DNA of 64,000 nt from Thermoanaerobacter wiegelii Rt8.B1. GTDB taxonomy: Bacteria > Bacillota > Thermoanaerobacteria > Thermoanaerobacterales > Thermoanaerobacteraceae. Position numbers and translations under genes: made by a program. Position 1 is the first letter of the stretch. Each line of letters opens with the position of its first letter. Shown one piece after another: positions 27,779-37,985 of the stretch. Below the pieces are notes generated by a model. That model did no database searches, was not told the origin of the DNA, and worked only from the letters and a program-made list of their open reading frames with translations. The stretch lies in NCBI RefSeq assembly GCF_000147695.2, contig NC_015958.1, positions 2,038,001-2,102,000 on the forward strand, given 5' to 3'.

Positions 27779-28096
27779 GAAACTATGACAAAAGTCGTCA
27801 TAGCTTTAGTTTGTTGACAAAGTCAAAAATTTTTTAAAGTAGATATTTTGCATCGTCGCTCCAGTGTTCCAAAGCAACAAAACTAAGCTTTACCTTCGGG
27901 TTCCGGCAGGGTCCCGGGCACAATCGACGTCCTGTCTCAGGTGCCCGCCTCCGCCATCCTTGGCTTCGGCCCTGCCTCCACCCTCGGTCTCGCTAAGTTT
28001 TGTTACCGCTTTGTAACAAGTCGCTCCTTATGCAAAATATCTACTTTACGAAAGTTTGTCTACAAATTGAAACTATGACAAAAGTCGTCATAGCTT
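27779..28096. repeat. GC-cored long palindromic element between 28-bp direct repeats
   Basis: Identical 28-bp repeats lie at 27779-27806 and 28069-28096; each contains the hairpin CTATGAC/GTCATAG, and the right copy looks like the terminator of the glucan synthase gene. Between them is an imperfect palindrome. Its outer arms are AAAGTAGATATTTTGCAT (27836-27853) and its exact complement at 28030-28047. Further out, TTTGTTGACAAA and TTTGTCTACAAA match as inverted arms. Inner arms are AACAAAACT/AGTTTTGTT, CGGGCAC/GTGCCCG and GGCAGGG/CCCTGCC. The core is far richer in GC than its surroundings. No ORF. It looks like a non-autonomous mobile element with a 28-bp target duplication, or a large structured RNA. 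Confidence 0.75.
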
Positions 28097-28100
28097 CTTA

Positions 28101-31100
28101 TTATCCCATTACCACTAAAACCTGATGACTATTTCCCTTCTTTGTTAAATCAATAGTCTTATCTGTAACAAGCTCCCCATCTATATATACTTCTTTTACA
28201 CCTTTGTTAACACCATTGGGATTTCTTACCTCTATTAGGTATTTCGTATTCTTATAGTTATATTCTATCACATATTTATCCCAATTTTTCGGTATGCAAG
28301 GGTCTATTATAAGTTTTTCTCCGTATTTTTTCAAGCCGAGGAGGTTTTCAACTGCTATTCTGTACATCCAACCTGCTGCACCTGTATACCACGTCCAACC
28401 TCCTCTTCCTACATGAGGTTCTACCGCATACACATCTGCCGCCATGACATAGGGCTCTACTTTGTACTTCATACATTCAATGGGGGTCCTGGTGTGATTT
28501 ATAGGATTTATCATATCGTAAAGTTGCCATGCCTTATCTCCTTCTCCTAGCTCTGCAAAGGCGAGTATTACCCATGCTGCTGCATGAGTGTATTGTCCGC
28601 CATTTTCTCTAACTCCAGGGACATATCCTTTTATATACCCCGGATTTAAATCCCCGTTATCAAAGGGAGGTGCTAAAAGCTTTACTATCCCTTCTTCTTC
28701 ATTGACCAAATAATTTATAACTGCCTTCATTGCCTCTTTTGCTCTAATATCTTTAGAAGCTTTAGATATCACAGCCCAAGACTGTGATATAGAGTCAATT
28801 TTACATTCTGAATTGTCTGCAGAACCTAGAGGTGTCCCATCATCAAAATAGGCTCTTCTGTACCAACTGCCATCCCACGCATTTTCTTCTATAGCTTTTA
28901 TTAATTTGTTAGCTACTTCCTGATATTTTTTTGCATGTTCTTCATCTTTTTTAGCTTCGCATATGGGCAAAAACTTTTTAAGAATAGTATACAAAAACCA
29001 TCCTAACCATACACTTTCTCCCTTTCCTTTATTTCCTACCTTATTCATTCCGTCATTCCAGTCACCAGACCCCATCAAAGGCAAACCATGCTCTCCAAAT
29101 TTTAACGAATAGTCTATAGCTTTTACGCAGTGTTCATACACTGTGCTTTTTGTTTCAGATATGCGAGGTGTTGAATATCTTTCTTCCTCTTCATCTTTTA
29201 AAGGCAAATCTTCTAAATAATTTACTTCTATGTCCAGTATAGACCAATCTCCTGTCTTTTCTATATACTCAGCTGTTGCGTAAGAAAGCCATAACAAGTC
29301 ATCAGAAAACTTTGTTCTTATGCCTTTGTTTAATACAGGGTGCCACCAATGCTGCACATCTCCCTCAACAAACTGGTGCTGGCACGCATTGATTATTTGA
29401 TTTTTTGTAAATTCTGGCTCTAGATATACCATATTCATAGCATCCTGCAATTGGTCTCTAAAGCCATAAGCTCCTCCCGATTGATAAAAAGCTGACCTTG
29501 CCCACAATCTACATGCAATTGTTTGATAAGGCAGCCATCCATTTACAAGTAAATCCATTGACTTGTCAGGAGTTTTAACCTGTATCCTTCTTAGAAGCTC
29601 TTGCCAAAATTCTTGGACTCTTTGGAATTCATTCTGACAATTTTCAGCATTTGCATATTTTAAAATCAACCTTTTTACTTCTTCTTCGTTTTTACCATGT
29701 CCTAATAAGATTGTAAATTGTTTTTCTTCTTTAGCTTTTATTTCTACATGAAATTGTATGGCAGCACAGGGGTCTAATGGTATTCCTGTAGAATTTGATA
29801 GAGCCTCATATTCTAATGCTTGGGGTGAAGTTAAACTTGAAGCAACTCCTATAAACTCTGCCCTGTCGCCTGTAAATGAATTTATCTTTTCTGAAGCAGA
29901 CAAAAATGCTAATCTGTTAGCAAAATCTTCATTGTACACATTTTTAATCATTAATGCTCCTATTTTTTCATCGTACTTTGTAAATAGATACGGAAAAGTA
30001 ATCTCATCAGTAACTCCTAAAACTGGCCTTATGTAATAAGATACTGTAAGTTTCCTGTTTTCATTCCCTAAATTTTTGATGGTAACTAAATTTATCTTTA
30101 TAGAATCTTCCTTTGCTACAAACATCTTTAACTGTTGGCTTAACCCACAGCATATTGTTTCAAATGAAGTATACCCAAAACCATGTTTTATATAATGAAC
30201 TTTTGCTTTACCAGCAGGTAAAGGAGTAATTGACCATCTGTCCCCTGTTTCTTCATCTGTCAAATAAATTACCTCTCCATGGGGGTCTACAACAGGGTCA
30301 TTGTACCATGGGGTCAATTTGTATTCCCTACTGTTTTCTGCCCAAGTATACCCTGCTCCTACCTCTGACACCTGAAAACCAAAAGAAGAGTTGGAAATCA
30401 CATTTATCCAAGGAGCAGGAGTACTTTTACCTTCCCATTTTATAATATACTCTTTACCATCATAGCTAAACCCTCCAAAACCATTGTAATAATCTAATGG
30501 TAATTCTTCTAATTTGATTTCTTCAAAATTTTGTACTTTTTTGACCCAATTTTTAAGTTTTGGAGTGTTTTTTGTCTCTTTAATCATTATCTGGTCGTAA
30601 ATAGATTCATTTCCCCCATCAAATTTAAGGGCAACAGCAGTATTTAAAAGATATATATCTTCTTCTTTTAAATTATTTTGCTGTAACAAATATACTCCTC
30701 CGTATTTGCCAAAAATGTCATAAGAAAAGGTGGTATTAATTAATTCTTTTATCTTATCATGTAAGGGTTGGAGATAACCGCTTTTATCTTTATTTAATAT
30801 AACAAGGTCAATATTTACCCCTTTCATTTTCCAATATTCATAAGCTTTTAAAAACCATTTTACTATTTCTATTTCTTCCATCTTTTCTATCTCTACTAAC
30901 ACAATTGGCAAATCTCCTGAAACCCCATATGCCCACAGTCCAGATTGACCTTTTGCATTTTTCAAAATCATCTCTTCTCTAACTTTACGCTGAGGACTCA
31001 CAAATAAAATGTGAGCCAACATTCTTTGCAATAGGCCTAATTCTCTGGGTTTTAAATTAAGGTAATCTAATTCTACCCTACTTCTTGTCCACGACATTTC

Positions 31101-34100
31101 AAAAGCTCTTTCTACTACATTTTCCTCTTTATATTTTGCAGCAATTTTTACGGCTTCCTCCTTAGTTTCAGTTATTGCAGAAATGTATACTATTTTTGCT
31201 ACTTCTCCTGGCATTACTTTTATTCTTTTCCTTAAACTTACAATAGGATCGAGGACTGCTCCTTCTGTATTGGAAAGGGGTTGATCAGCTTCTAAAGCAA
31301 TTGGATTTTTTAAACTCCTTCCTCTTCCTATAAATTTTGTTCTATCAGTTTCAAACTGAGTATCTCCCACAATTTCTCCACTTAAAACTGCTACCTTGTG
31401 TACAGCCCATAGTTTATTTTTTCCTTGTTCCCTCGGCCTTCTGCAGACTAAAATTGCATCTTCTTCCTTTAAAAGTTCTGTTTTTACAAAAAGTTTATTA
31501 AAAGCAGGATGTGCCACATCTGTTGGCAAGTCTATTAAGCTAATTTCTCCAAAACTTGTAATTTCTAACATTCTTGGATGTTTACTATGATTTTTTAAAG
31601 TCAATCGCCTTATCTCCACATCATCCTCTGGTGAAACGACTATCTCTAAGTGAGTATCTATATTTCCAACTCTTTTAAAGTATTCTGCTTTATCTGCAGA
31701 GAAAACAACCCTGTAATTCTGACCTTTTTCGTAAAAAGGAGCGTAAGTGGCTGACCATACAGTATTAGAGTTTATATTTTGAACAAATATGAAAGTACCA
31801 AAATCTTGCGCCAAGTCTTTCCTCCATCTTGTCAAGAAAATACCTTTGTTATTTTTACTGTATCCTGTCCCTTTTTCTGTAAGCATTACAAAATATCTTC
31901 CGCTCGATAAAATATGAACCTCTGGCAGCCAAGTTTTTGATTCTCCTAAAACCCTTACAAAGTCTCCATCTTCTTTGCGAACTTTTTGAATTTTTCTTGC
32001 TTCTTCTCTTTCTTCCCTCGTTATATCTAAATACATTGGCATTTTTTCTTGTAATAATATTTGAGTAGCTTTTATACTTGGGTCTTTATGAAATCTTTTT
32101 TGCATTATATTGTTATTTATAAAATTGTCTAAAGCCACAAAAGCCATACCTTGGTGATGAGCCATAAAGCTTTTGACTATCGCACTTTTCTTGCCAAAAG
32201 GAACTCTTTCTGGTGTATAATCTATCGCTTCATAAAAACCGTATTTCCCTTCAACTCCTTCTTTTTTAAGGAACCTTATGTTTTGTAGCACCCCTTCTAC
32301 ATCTACTCCAATAGCCAGCAAAGACCCATAAGGAGCTACTACTTTGTCGTGGGATAATCCCCTTTTAAGACCTAGACTTGGGACTCCAAAAGCTTTGTAC
32401 TGATAATTCAAATTTATGTCAAAAGCGTAAAATCCGGACTCCGATATACCCCATGGAATTCCTAATTCTTTAGCATAATTTTTTTGCACTCTTACAGCAA
32501 ATGCATAAGTTTCATCCAATAAAGTATTTTGGTAATTTTTCATTATTAAAAGGGGCATAAAGTACTCAAACATCGTTCCAGACCAAGATACCAAGCCTTT
32601 ATAACGATTTTCAATGGCAAGCATCCGGCCCAATTTAAACCAATGTTTTTTATCAATTTCTCTTTTTGCAATAGCAATAAAACTTGCTTGCCTTGCTTCC
32701 GAAGCCAACAAATCATAATAAGACTTTGTAAGTTTTTCCTCTTCAACATTGTACCCTATTGAGAATAATTGTCTTTTTTCGTCATACAAATGCCTGAACT
32801 CTGTTTTTTCTACCAAATTTTCAATTGTACTCTTTATATTTTCAATCTCTGCCTCCAAGTTTTTAATTTTCTTAAGAGCCTGGGCAACTTCATCTTTTTG
32901 ACTTTTTAACAAAGCTTTCTCCTCTTCTGAAGCCTTTTCAAAAACTTCTTCTATTTCTAACAAATAGTTTTTATAGACTTTTTCCAATTCTTTTGGAGAT
33001 GAATGTTCTTCAAAAATCTCCTTATATCTTTTAAAAATCTCTTTTGATTTCTCACTTTCATCAAATTCTGTCCATACTAAAAATTCTTTCATCTCCCTTT
33101 TTAAAGCCCCAATTATGCTCTTTAACCTTTCAATATTTTCTAACTCATTTTGTGAACTTGAAAGTTTCTCACTAATTTTACTTAAGAATACCTCCCAATC
33201 AGATGGCATTAAAGTTTTTTTATTTAAAATGTTTCTAAAAATATCTTCAGTAATTCCTTCTATATTCAACATTTTGATAGTATCTTTTAAGCCTTTTGCC
33301 AATTCAATATCTATAAGAGGTTTATTTAAAAATTCACCTATTGCTTCCTTTACTGTAATCAAATAACCTACTAAATTTCCGCTATCGACTGTAGACACAT
33401 AATAGGGCCTTAAAGGCTCTAAAGTCCTCGTATTGTACCAATTGTACAAATGGCCGTTCCATTTTTCCATTTTTTCAATTGTAGTGAGGGTTTTTTTGAT
33501 TCTTTCTACCATCTCAGTTGTGGTTATATAGCCTAAATCTCTTGCTCCAACTACTGAAACCAAGTAAAGTCCTATGTTTGTAGGTGACGTTCTCTCCGCA
33601 ATCCCATTAGGCGGATCTTCTTGAAAATTATCTGGTGGTAGATAATTCTGGCTTTCTGTCACAAAGTCTTCAAAAAATCTCCAGGTTTTTCTCGTTATTA
33701 AGCGCAATTCCTCCATTTCCTCTTGTGACACAGTTTTTTCTTTTGGAATTATTGGCTGGCTTATATAAAAAGCAATGTAGGGAGAAATTGCCCAAAGGAA
33801 AAAAAGCACTATTGCCCCAATTAAATCTTGGGGTTTAAAATACATAACTAATGCAACTAATGCTAATCCCTCTACTAAAACTATCCACATTCTTTTAAAA
33901 AAACTTGCAAAGTCATTTCTAAGTCGCTTCTCCATGTCAGCAGCCGTAACCCATTCTAATAAATTCTTTCGAGTTATATACAGTCTCGTCAGTGTTCTAA
34001 CTATTGCATCTGCCATCATATAAGCTTGATAGGGTAAAAACACAAAATTAAGTAATGATTGATAAAAAGCGGCTTCTATGCTTGTTATCACGGCTTTATG

Positions 34101-36767
34101 TCTTTTTTCCCAATAGTATCTGAACTGGCCTTTAAAAATAGTGTCAACTAAAGCAGGTAGAATGGGGAAGAATACAGTTAAAATCGCAACCCCTAACCAT
34201 AAAAAACTGCTTCCCGGCAAAAGGCTAAATCCTAAAAATAGTATTAGCATCAAGGCAACTGAAACAACACTTCTTCTTAGGTTGTCTATAATTTTCCATT
34301 TAGTTATTAAAGAAAGGGGGTTTTTTACCATTTCTCCTTTTCTATTTTTTATTTTAGATTTCAAATAAGGCAATAACTGCCAATCCCCTCTTACCCATCT
34401 GTGCAGTCTCATGATATAGGAATTGTATTTAGCAGGATAGCCATCAATCAATTCTATATCACTGACAAGACCGGTTCGAACAAAGGACCCTTCTAAAAGG
34501 TCATGACTTAAAATAGAATTATCCGGTATAGTATCTCTTAAAAGTTCTCTAAATACATCTACATCGTATATTCCTTTACCTGTATATATGCCTTCTCCGA
34601 ACAAATCCTGATAAACATCTGATACTGCTGTAGTATATGGATCTATACCGCCTTCTCCAGCATAGATTTTAGAAAACAGTGTAGCATTTGCGCTTTCTAT
34701 ATCAATGCCTATTCTAGGTTGCAATAGTCCATATCCCTCTACTACTACACCATAATCTCTGTCAATCACTGCTTTGTTTAAGGGATGCAACATAGTACCT
34801 ACTAATTTTTTAGCAGTATCAATAGGCAAATTTGTATCTGCATCCAAAGTTATTACATATTTTATATTTAGTTTGGCAACATCTCCACTAACTACATAAA
34901 AACTCGTATCTTCCTTCCCTCTTAAAAGTTCATTAAATTCGACAAGAGCTCCTCTTTTTCTTTCCCAGCCCATCCAGCTTTTTTGCATTTGATTGTATTT
35001 TCTTTTTCTGTGGAAATAGTAAAATATCTTTTCGCCGTTTTTAGAATATTTCTCGTTTAACTTTTCAATTTGTTCCAAAGCACACTTTACAATCTTCTCA
35101 TCCTCCGACATAACCTCAAAAGGAGCGTCTTTAAAATCCCCTAATAAGCCAAAATACAAATTCTTTTCTCTGTTGGCGTGATAATACACCTCAAGGTTTT
35201 CAATCAGCTCTTTTGTCCTTTTTTCATCTGGCAAAAGAGAAGAAATAACTACCATTGTCTTAGCATCTTCAGGAATACCTTCTTTTAACTCAATTTTTGG
35301 CAATACTACTGGCTTAAAAATATGCACTAAAATCCAATTTACTAATTGAACTGACATTTCACTAAAAGGTATTAGAAGAATTACACCAGAGATAAATAAT
35401 AGCCCCCATTTATTAGAAAAATTTGCTATATATTTTAATGCAAAAAACTCCTCCACCAATAGGAAGATTAAAATTAAACCTACATACAAAGTCTCTGGAG
35501 ATTTTTTGGCAATTTTTCCCCAGCTTATTGTCCTTTTTGATTTGTTACTCAGCTTATTTTCAAGAATACTTCTTCCTTTGCCTACAAGGTAAAATCCTAC
35601 ATGGTTTATATACCCTAGTTTTCCCTCTTGTTCTGTCACTTCCTTTGCACATTCAATCGCCTTTTTAGCAACATAAGTTTCTGAAGTATTATAATATTTG
35701 GCTATTTTTTCTATTTCATGCCTGTAATAATCTCTTGATTCAAAATCCATCTTAGGATATGTACCATCCGGGTCTTGCCTCAAAACTTGCTCTACAGAAC
35801 TCAAACTTTCAAAAATTTGTGCCCAATCAAGAGAAGAAACAGTTTTTAAGCTGGTAATAGCATTGCCTATAGAAATTTGCCTTTTTGCCTGTATTTGATG
35901 TGCCTTTTCTGCTACATCGTTAATGCTAGTGTCATATTCCATCAAAATCTTTTCTATAGACTGTATAACGTGAGCAGAATTACTCCCTTCTTTTCTAAGT
36001 CTACTCACCAAATGTTCAATAAATTGAAGAGGAAATCTATCCGCAACATTAATGTTTTCCCTTATAAGCTTTTTCACTTCTTCATATTTCATTTCTTTTT
36101 CCAAAAGCAATGTGAGTATCTTTTCTGCTTTTTCCCTTTGGTGGCGAGTTTCTACAATTTTCTCGCAAATCTTTTTTATTTTCTCCACCAAAGCAATACG
36201 TATCATAAGGCTTAAAGCCCACAGCTCAGAGCTGGAAAGCAAAGCCTTTGTCTGATAAGCCTTTATAAAATTAATTATGGCTTTTTCATCAATTTTCCCA
36301 TCAGTGTGAAGAACTAGCTCAAAGGCTATAGCATATATTCTTGGGTAACCTTTGAATAAACCATTTTTAAGCCCTGGAAGTCCCGAATAATAACTTTTTG
36401 ACAAACTTTTCCTTATTTCCTTAACTTGCTCTTCGATTATATAAAAGTTATCTAACAACCACTCCTCTTCTTGAGAAATATAGACATCCTCTTCTTTTAA
36501 AATGCTGTTCAAATTTCTGTAAACATTCTTTATGTAGTTGTAGTTTTTATTCATCCGCGGAATTAGCAAATAGGATAATTTAGTTCTCTTCATTATGTTG
36601 TGATTCTGCGCTATTTCTGCTGCATGTTTTTCCATTTCCTCCGAACTTAAAATAATATCGTCAAAATCTCCTATAGAATCTTCCTTACCCCATGTAGGCT
36701 TTTTTGAAATATGTACAACAAACGCGGCTATTAAAAGCAAGATAGCTCCTATCAACACATACTCCAT
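28101..36767 (-). CDS. Cyclic beta-1,2-glucan synthase (GT84 - cyclisation domain - GH94)
   Basis: 2888 residues, the largest gene here. Membrane helices lie at about 1-20, 425-480, 830-880, 940-1000. The GT84 domain has LDADTNLP near residue 642 (DxD) and LHRWVRGDWQ near 790. The central part beginning NYLPPDNFQEDPPNG near 1050 is the glucoamylase-like region; the cyclisation domain of such a synthase from Thermoanaerobacter italicus founded family GH189. The C-terminal phosphorylase region (about 1700-2880) is GH94, with FSDDLLWL near 2486 (catalytic Asp region) and GSGDWNDGMN near 2569. It makes beta-1,2-glucan from UDP-glucose, closes the ring and trims chain length. ATG behind GAGGGAG. 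No export gene adjoins it. Confidence 0.93.
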   Translation of the reverse strand: MEYVLIGAILLLIAAFVVHISKKPTWGKEDSIGDFDDIILSSEEMEKHAAEIAQNHNIMKRTKLSYLLIPRMNKNYNYIKNVYRNLNSILKEEDVYISQEEEWLLDNFYIIEEQVKEIRKSLSKSYYSGLPGLKNGLFKGYPRIYAIAFELVLHTDGKIDEKAIINFIKAYQTKALLSSSELWALSLMIRIALVEKIKKICEKIVETRHQREKAEKILTLLLEKEMKYEEVKKLIRENINVADRFPLQFIEHLVSRLRKEGSNSAHVIQSIEKILMEYDTSINDVAEKAHQIQAKRQISIGNAITSLKTVSSLDWAQIFESLSSVEQVLRQDPDGTYPKMDFESRDYYRHEIEKIAKYYNTSETYVAKKAIECAKEVTEQEGKLGYINHVGFYLVGKGRSILENKLSNKSKRTISWGKIAKKSPETLYVGLILIFLLVEEFFALKYIANFSNKWGLLFISGVILLIPFSEMSVQLVNWILVHIFKPVVLPKIELKEGIPEDAKTMVVISSLLPDEKRTKELIENLEVYYHANREKNLYFGLLGDFKDAPFEVMSEDEKIVKCALEQIEKLNEKYSKNGEKIFYYFHRKRKYNQMQKSWMGWERKRGALVEFNELLRGKEDTSFYVVSGDVAKLNIKYVITLDADTNLPIDTAKKLVGTMLHPLNKAVIDRDYGVVVEGYGLLQPRIGIDIESANATLFSKIYAGEGGIDPYTTAVSDVYQDLFGEGIYTGKGIYDVDVFRELLRDTIPDNSILSHDLLEGSFVRTGLVSDIELIDGYPAKYNSYIMRLHRWVRGDWQLLPYLKSKIKNRKGEMVKNPLSLITKWKIIDNLRRSVVSVALMLILFLGFSLLPGSSFLWLGVAILTVFFPILPALVDTIFKGQFRYYWEKRHKAVITSIEAAFYQSLLNFVFLPYQAYMMADAIVRTLTRLYITRKNLLEWVTAADMEKRLRNDFASFFKRMWIVLVEGLALVALVMYFKPQDLIGAIVLFFLWAISPYIAFYISQPIIPKEKTVSQEEMEELRLITRKTWRFFEDFVTESQNYLPPDNFQEDPPNGIAERTSPTNIGLYLVSVVGARDLGYITTTEMVERIKKTLTTIEKMEKWNGHLYNWYNTRTLEPLRPYYVSTVDSGNLVGYLITVKEAIGEFLNKPLIDIELAKGLKDTIKMLNIEGITEDIFRNILNKKTLMPSDWEVFLSKISEKLSSSQNELENIERLKSIIGALKREMKEFLVWTEFDESEKSKEIFKRYKEIFEEHSSPKELEKVYKNYLLEIEEVFEKASEEEKALLKSQKDEVAQALKKIKNLEAEIENIKSTIENLVEKTEFRHLYDEKRQLFSIGYNVEEEKLTKSYYDLLASEARQASFIAIAKREIDKKHWFKLGRMLAIENRYKGLVSWSGTMFEYFMPLLIMKNYQNTLLDETYAFAVRVQKNYAKELGIPWGISESGFYAFDINLNYQYKAFGVPSLGLKRGLSHDKVVAPYGSLLAIGVDVEGVLQNIRFLKKEGVEGKYGFYEAIDYTPERVPFGKKSAIVKSFMAHHQGMAFVALDNFINNNIMQKRFHKDPSIKATQILLQEKMPMYLDITREEREEARKIQKVRKEDGDFVRVLGESKTWLPEVHILSSGRYFVMLTEKGTGYSKNNKGIFLTRWRKDLAQDFGTFIFVQNINSNTVWSATYAPFYEKGQNYRVVFSADKAEYFKRVGNIDTHLEIVVSPEDDVEIRRLTLKNHSKHPRMLEITSFGEISLIDLPTDVAHPAFNKLFVKTELLKEEDAILVCRRPREQGKNKLWAVHKVAVLSGEIVGDTQFETDRTKFIGRGRSLKNPIALEADQPLSNTEGAVLDPIVSLRKRIKVMPGEVAKIVYISAITETKEEAVKIAAKYKEENVVERAFEMSWTRSRVELDYLNLKPRELGLLQRMLAHILFVSPQRKVREEMILKNAKGQSGLWAYGVSGDLPIVLVEIEKMEEIEIVKWFLKAYEYWKMKGVNIDLVILNKDKSGYLQPLHDKIKELINTTFSYDIFGKYGGVYLLQQNNLKEEDIYLLNTAVALKFDGGNESIYDQIMIKETKNTPKLKNWVKKVQNFEEIKLEELPLDYYNGFGGFSYDGKEYIIKWEGKSTPAPWINVISNSSFGFQVSEVGAGYTWAENSREYKLTPWYNDPVVDPHGEVIYLTDEETGDRWSITPLPAGKAKVHYIKHGFGYTSFETICCGLSQQLKMFVAKEDSIKINLVTIKNLGNENRKLTVSYYIRPVLGVTDEITFPYLFTKYDEKIGALMIKNVYNEDFANRLAFLSASEKINSFTGDRAEFIGVASSLTSPQALEYEALSNSTGIPLDPCAAIQFHVEIKAKEEKQFTILLGHGKNEEEVKRLILKYANAENCQNEFQRVQEFWQELLRRIQVKTPDKSMDLLVNGWLPYQTIACRLWARSAFYQSGGAYGFRDQLQDAMNMVYLEPEFTKNQIINACQHQFVEGDVQHWWHPVLNKGIRTKFSDDLLWLSYATAEYIEKTGDWSILDIEVNYLEDLPLKDEEEERYSTPRISETKSTVYEHCVKAIDYSLKFGEHGLPLMGSGDWNDGMNKVGNKGKGESVWLGWFLYTILKKFLPICEAKKDEEHAKKYQEVANKLIKAIEENAWDGSWYRRAYFDDGTPLGSADNSECKIDSISQSWAVISKASKDIRAKEAMKAVINYLVNEEEGIVKLLAPPFDNGDLNPGYIKGYVPGVRENGGQYTHAAAWVILAFAELGEGDKAWQLYDMINPINHTRTPIECMKYKVEPYVMAADVYAVEPHVGRGGWTWYTGAAGWMYRIAVENLLGLKKYGEKLIIDPCIPKNWDKYVIEYNYKNTKYLIEVRNPNGVNKGVKEVYIDGELVTDKTIDLTKKGNSHQVLVVMG

Positions 36768-36837
36768 AGTATGTCAACTCCCTCACTGCAATTTAGTGCT
36801 AAAAATATTATTCCCTCAAGTTTGAAATTTTAAAGCA

Positions 36838-36871
36838 TAAAAAAATAAAAGCCCCTAATATTTAGGCTTTT
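36838..36871 (-). terminator. corA terminator
   Basis: Minus strand AAAAGCC, loop, GGGGCTTTTATTTTTTT at 36871-36838, two bases after the corA stop. Confidence 0.8.
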
Positions 36872-36872
36872 A

Positions 36873-37832
36873 TTACCACCATCCCTTTCTTTTAAAATAC
36901 AAAATTTCTGCAAAAGCTATAATTCCCATAACCGCCAGAGTAACAAAATAACCATATTCTGTATTAAGTTCAGGCATATTTTTAAAGTTCATCCCATAGA
37001 TACCAGTAATAAGGGTTAGAGGCATAATTATAGTCGCTATAATTGTAAGAGTCTTCATAACCCCATTCATTCTATTTGATATGTAAGACATATAAAGGTC
37101 TAAAGTACCAGTGAGAAGGTCATAGTAAGTATCAATAAAGTCAAACAAGCGCATTATATGGTCATAAACGTCCATAAAGTACAATTTGTTTTCTTCTTTT
37201 ATTATAACGAAGTCATGCCTTAAAAGCGTATTTAAAACCTCTCTTTGCGCTGTTATGATTTTTCTCAATTTCAACATGTTCTTTTTTAGAAGAAATATCT
37301 TACTTTGAATTTCTTTACTCTCTTTTTCAAAAATTTCTGCTTCAATTTCATCAATTTTATTTCCCACTTCATCTACAATAGGAAAATAATCATCTATAAT
37401 TTCATCTGCAAGATTATAAAGCAAAAAATCAATTCCTCTCTCAAAAATATTCGCTGCGCTCTTTGCTTTTTCATAAACAGTATTCACAACTTCCATATTA
37501 CCCCAATGAACTGTAACAATATAATTTTGAGAAACAAAAAGAAAAATTTCTGAAATTCTAAATTCCTCTTCCAATTTTCTCCCTTTAAAAACATTCATTA
37601 CTATAAAGTAATAATCTTTGTAGTTTTCTACTTTAGACCGCTGCTTCCTATGGAGACAATCTTCTATAGTAAGAGGATGAAACTTAAAAACATCGCTTAA
37701 TATTTTGATTTCAGAATCAGTTGGGTTTTCTAAATCAACCCATAAAAGATTTTTATTGTTAATTTTTTCTGTAATAGTATTAGGGGAAATACTGACAATT
37801 TCCCCTTGTGAATATGATAAACACCTAATCAT
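36873..37832 (-). CDS. corA: CorA-type Mg2+/divalent cation channel
   Basis: 319 residues. Long soluble N-terminal domain rich in alpha helix, then two C-terminal membrane helices (about 260-280 and 292-312) with the signature GIYGMNF at the pore mouth between them. Forms homopentamers that admit Mg2+ (or Co2+, Ni2+). AGGA lies six bases before ATG. The IS607-type element ends within a few tens of bases upstream, so its native promoter may have been displaced. Confidence 0.95.
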   Translation of the reverse strand: MIRCLSYSQGEIVSISPNTITEKINNKNLLWVDLENPTDSEIKILSDVFKFHPLTIEDCLHRKQRSKVENYKDYYFIVMNVFKGRKLEEEFRISEIFLFVSQNYIVTVHWGNMEVVNTVYEKAKSAANIFERGIDFLLYNLADEIIDDYFPIVDEVGNKIDEIEAEIFEKESKEIQSKIFLLKKNMLKLRKIITAQREVLNTLLRHDFVIIKEENKLYFMDVYDHIMRLFDFIDTYYDLLTGTLDLYMSYISNRMNGVMKTLTIIATIIMPLTLITGIYGMNFKNMPELNTEYGYFVTLAVMGIIAFAEILYFKRKGWW

Positions 37833-37849
37833 TTCATTCCTGGTTACCC

Positions 37850-37873
37850 AAACTGTACAAAAGTGTATAGTTT
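37850..37873. repeat. Inverted repeat between corA and the IS607-type element
   Basis: AAACTGTACA (37850-37859), four-base spacer, TGTATAGTTT (37864-37873); ten-base arms with one mismatch. It may be a corA operator, or mark the junction of the element. Confidence 0.5.
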
Positions 37874-37985
37874 AGATAGCTGGGGTATTTGTAGCCCGCC
37901 TTTCAGACTTTCCCAGCCCCAGCAGGCGGTATTTGGGAAAGCCATAGCCCCTGCCCCAAGAAGCAGGAACTCACACCCTTACGGG
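37868..37985 (-). ncRNA. Candidate omega RNA (reRNA) at the tnpB 3' end
   Basis: Directly after the tnpB stop the minus strand is GC-rich and folds strongly. There is a hairpin CCTGC/GCAGG, then CTTTCCC pairing with GGGAAAG. CCGCC inside that loop can pair with GGCGG just downstream, an H-type pseudoknot. GCTGGGG can also pair with CCCCAGC further on. TnpB guide RNAs come from exactly this position, with the scaffold inside the element and the guide read from the flank. Expression is not shown. Confidence 0.6.

Noticed and set aside
27895-27995. rRNA or tRNA fragment in the GC-rich core
   Set aside because: No conserved rRNA segment or cloverleaf was recognisable; the structure is explained by nested inverted repeats.
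27779-28096. IS1634-derived MITE
   Set aside because: Attractive because of the direct repeats, but its ends do not share the TGCAGCAAA terminal sequence of the IS1634-type element here, so no parent element can be named.
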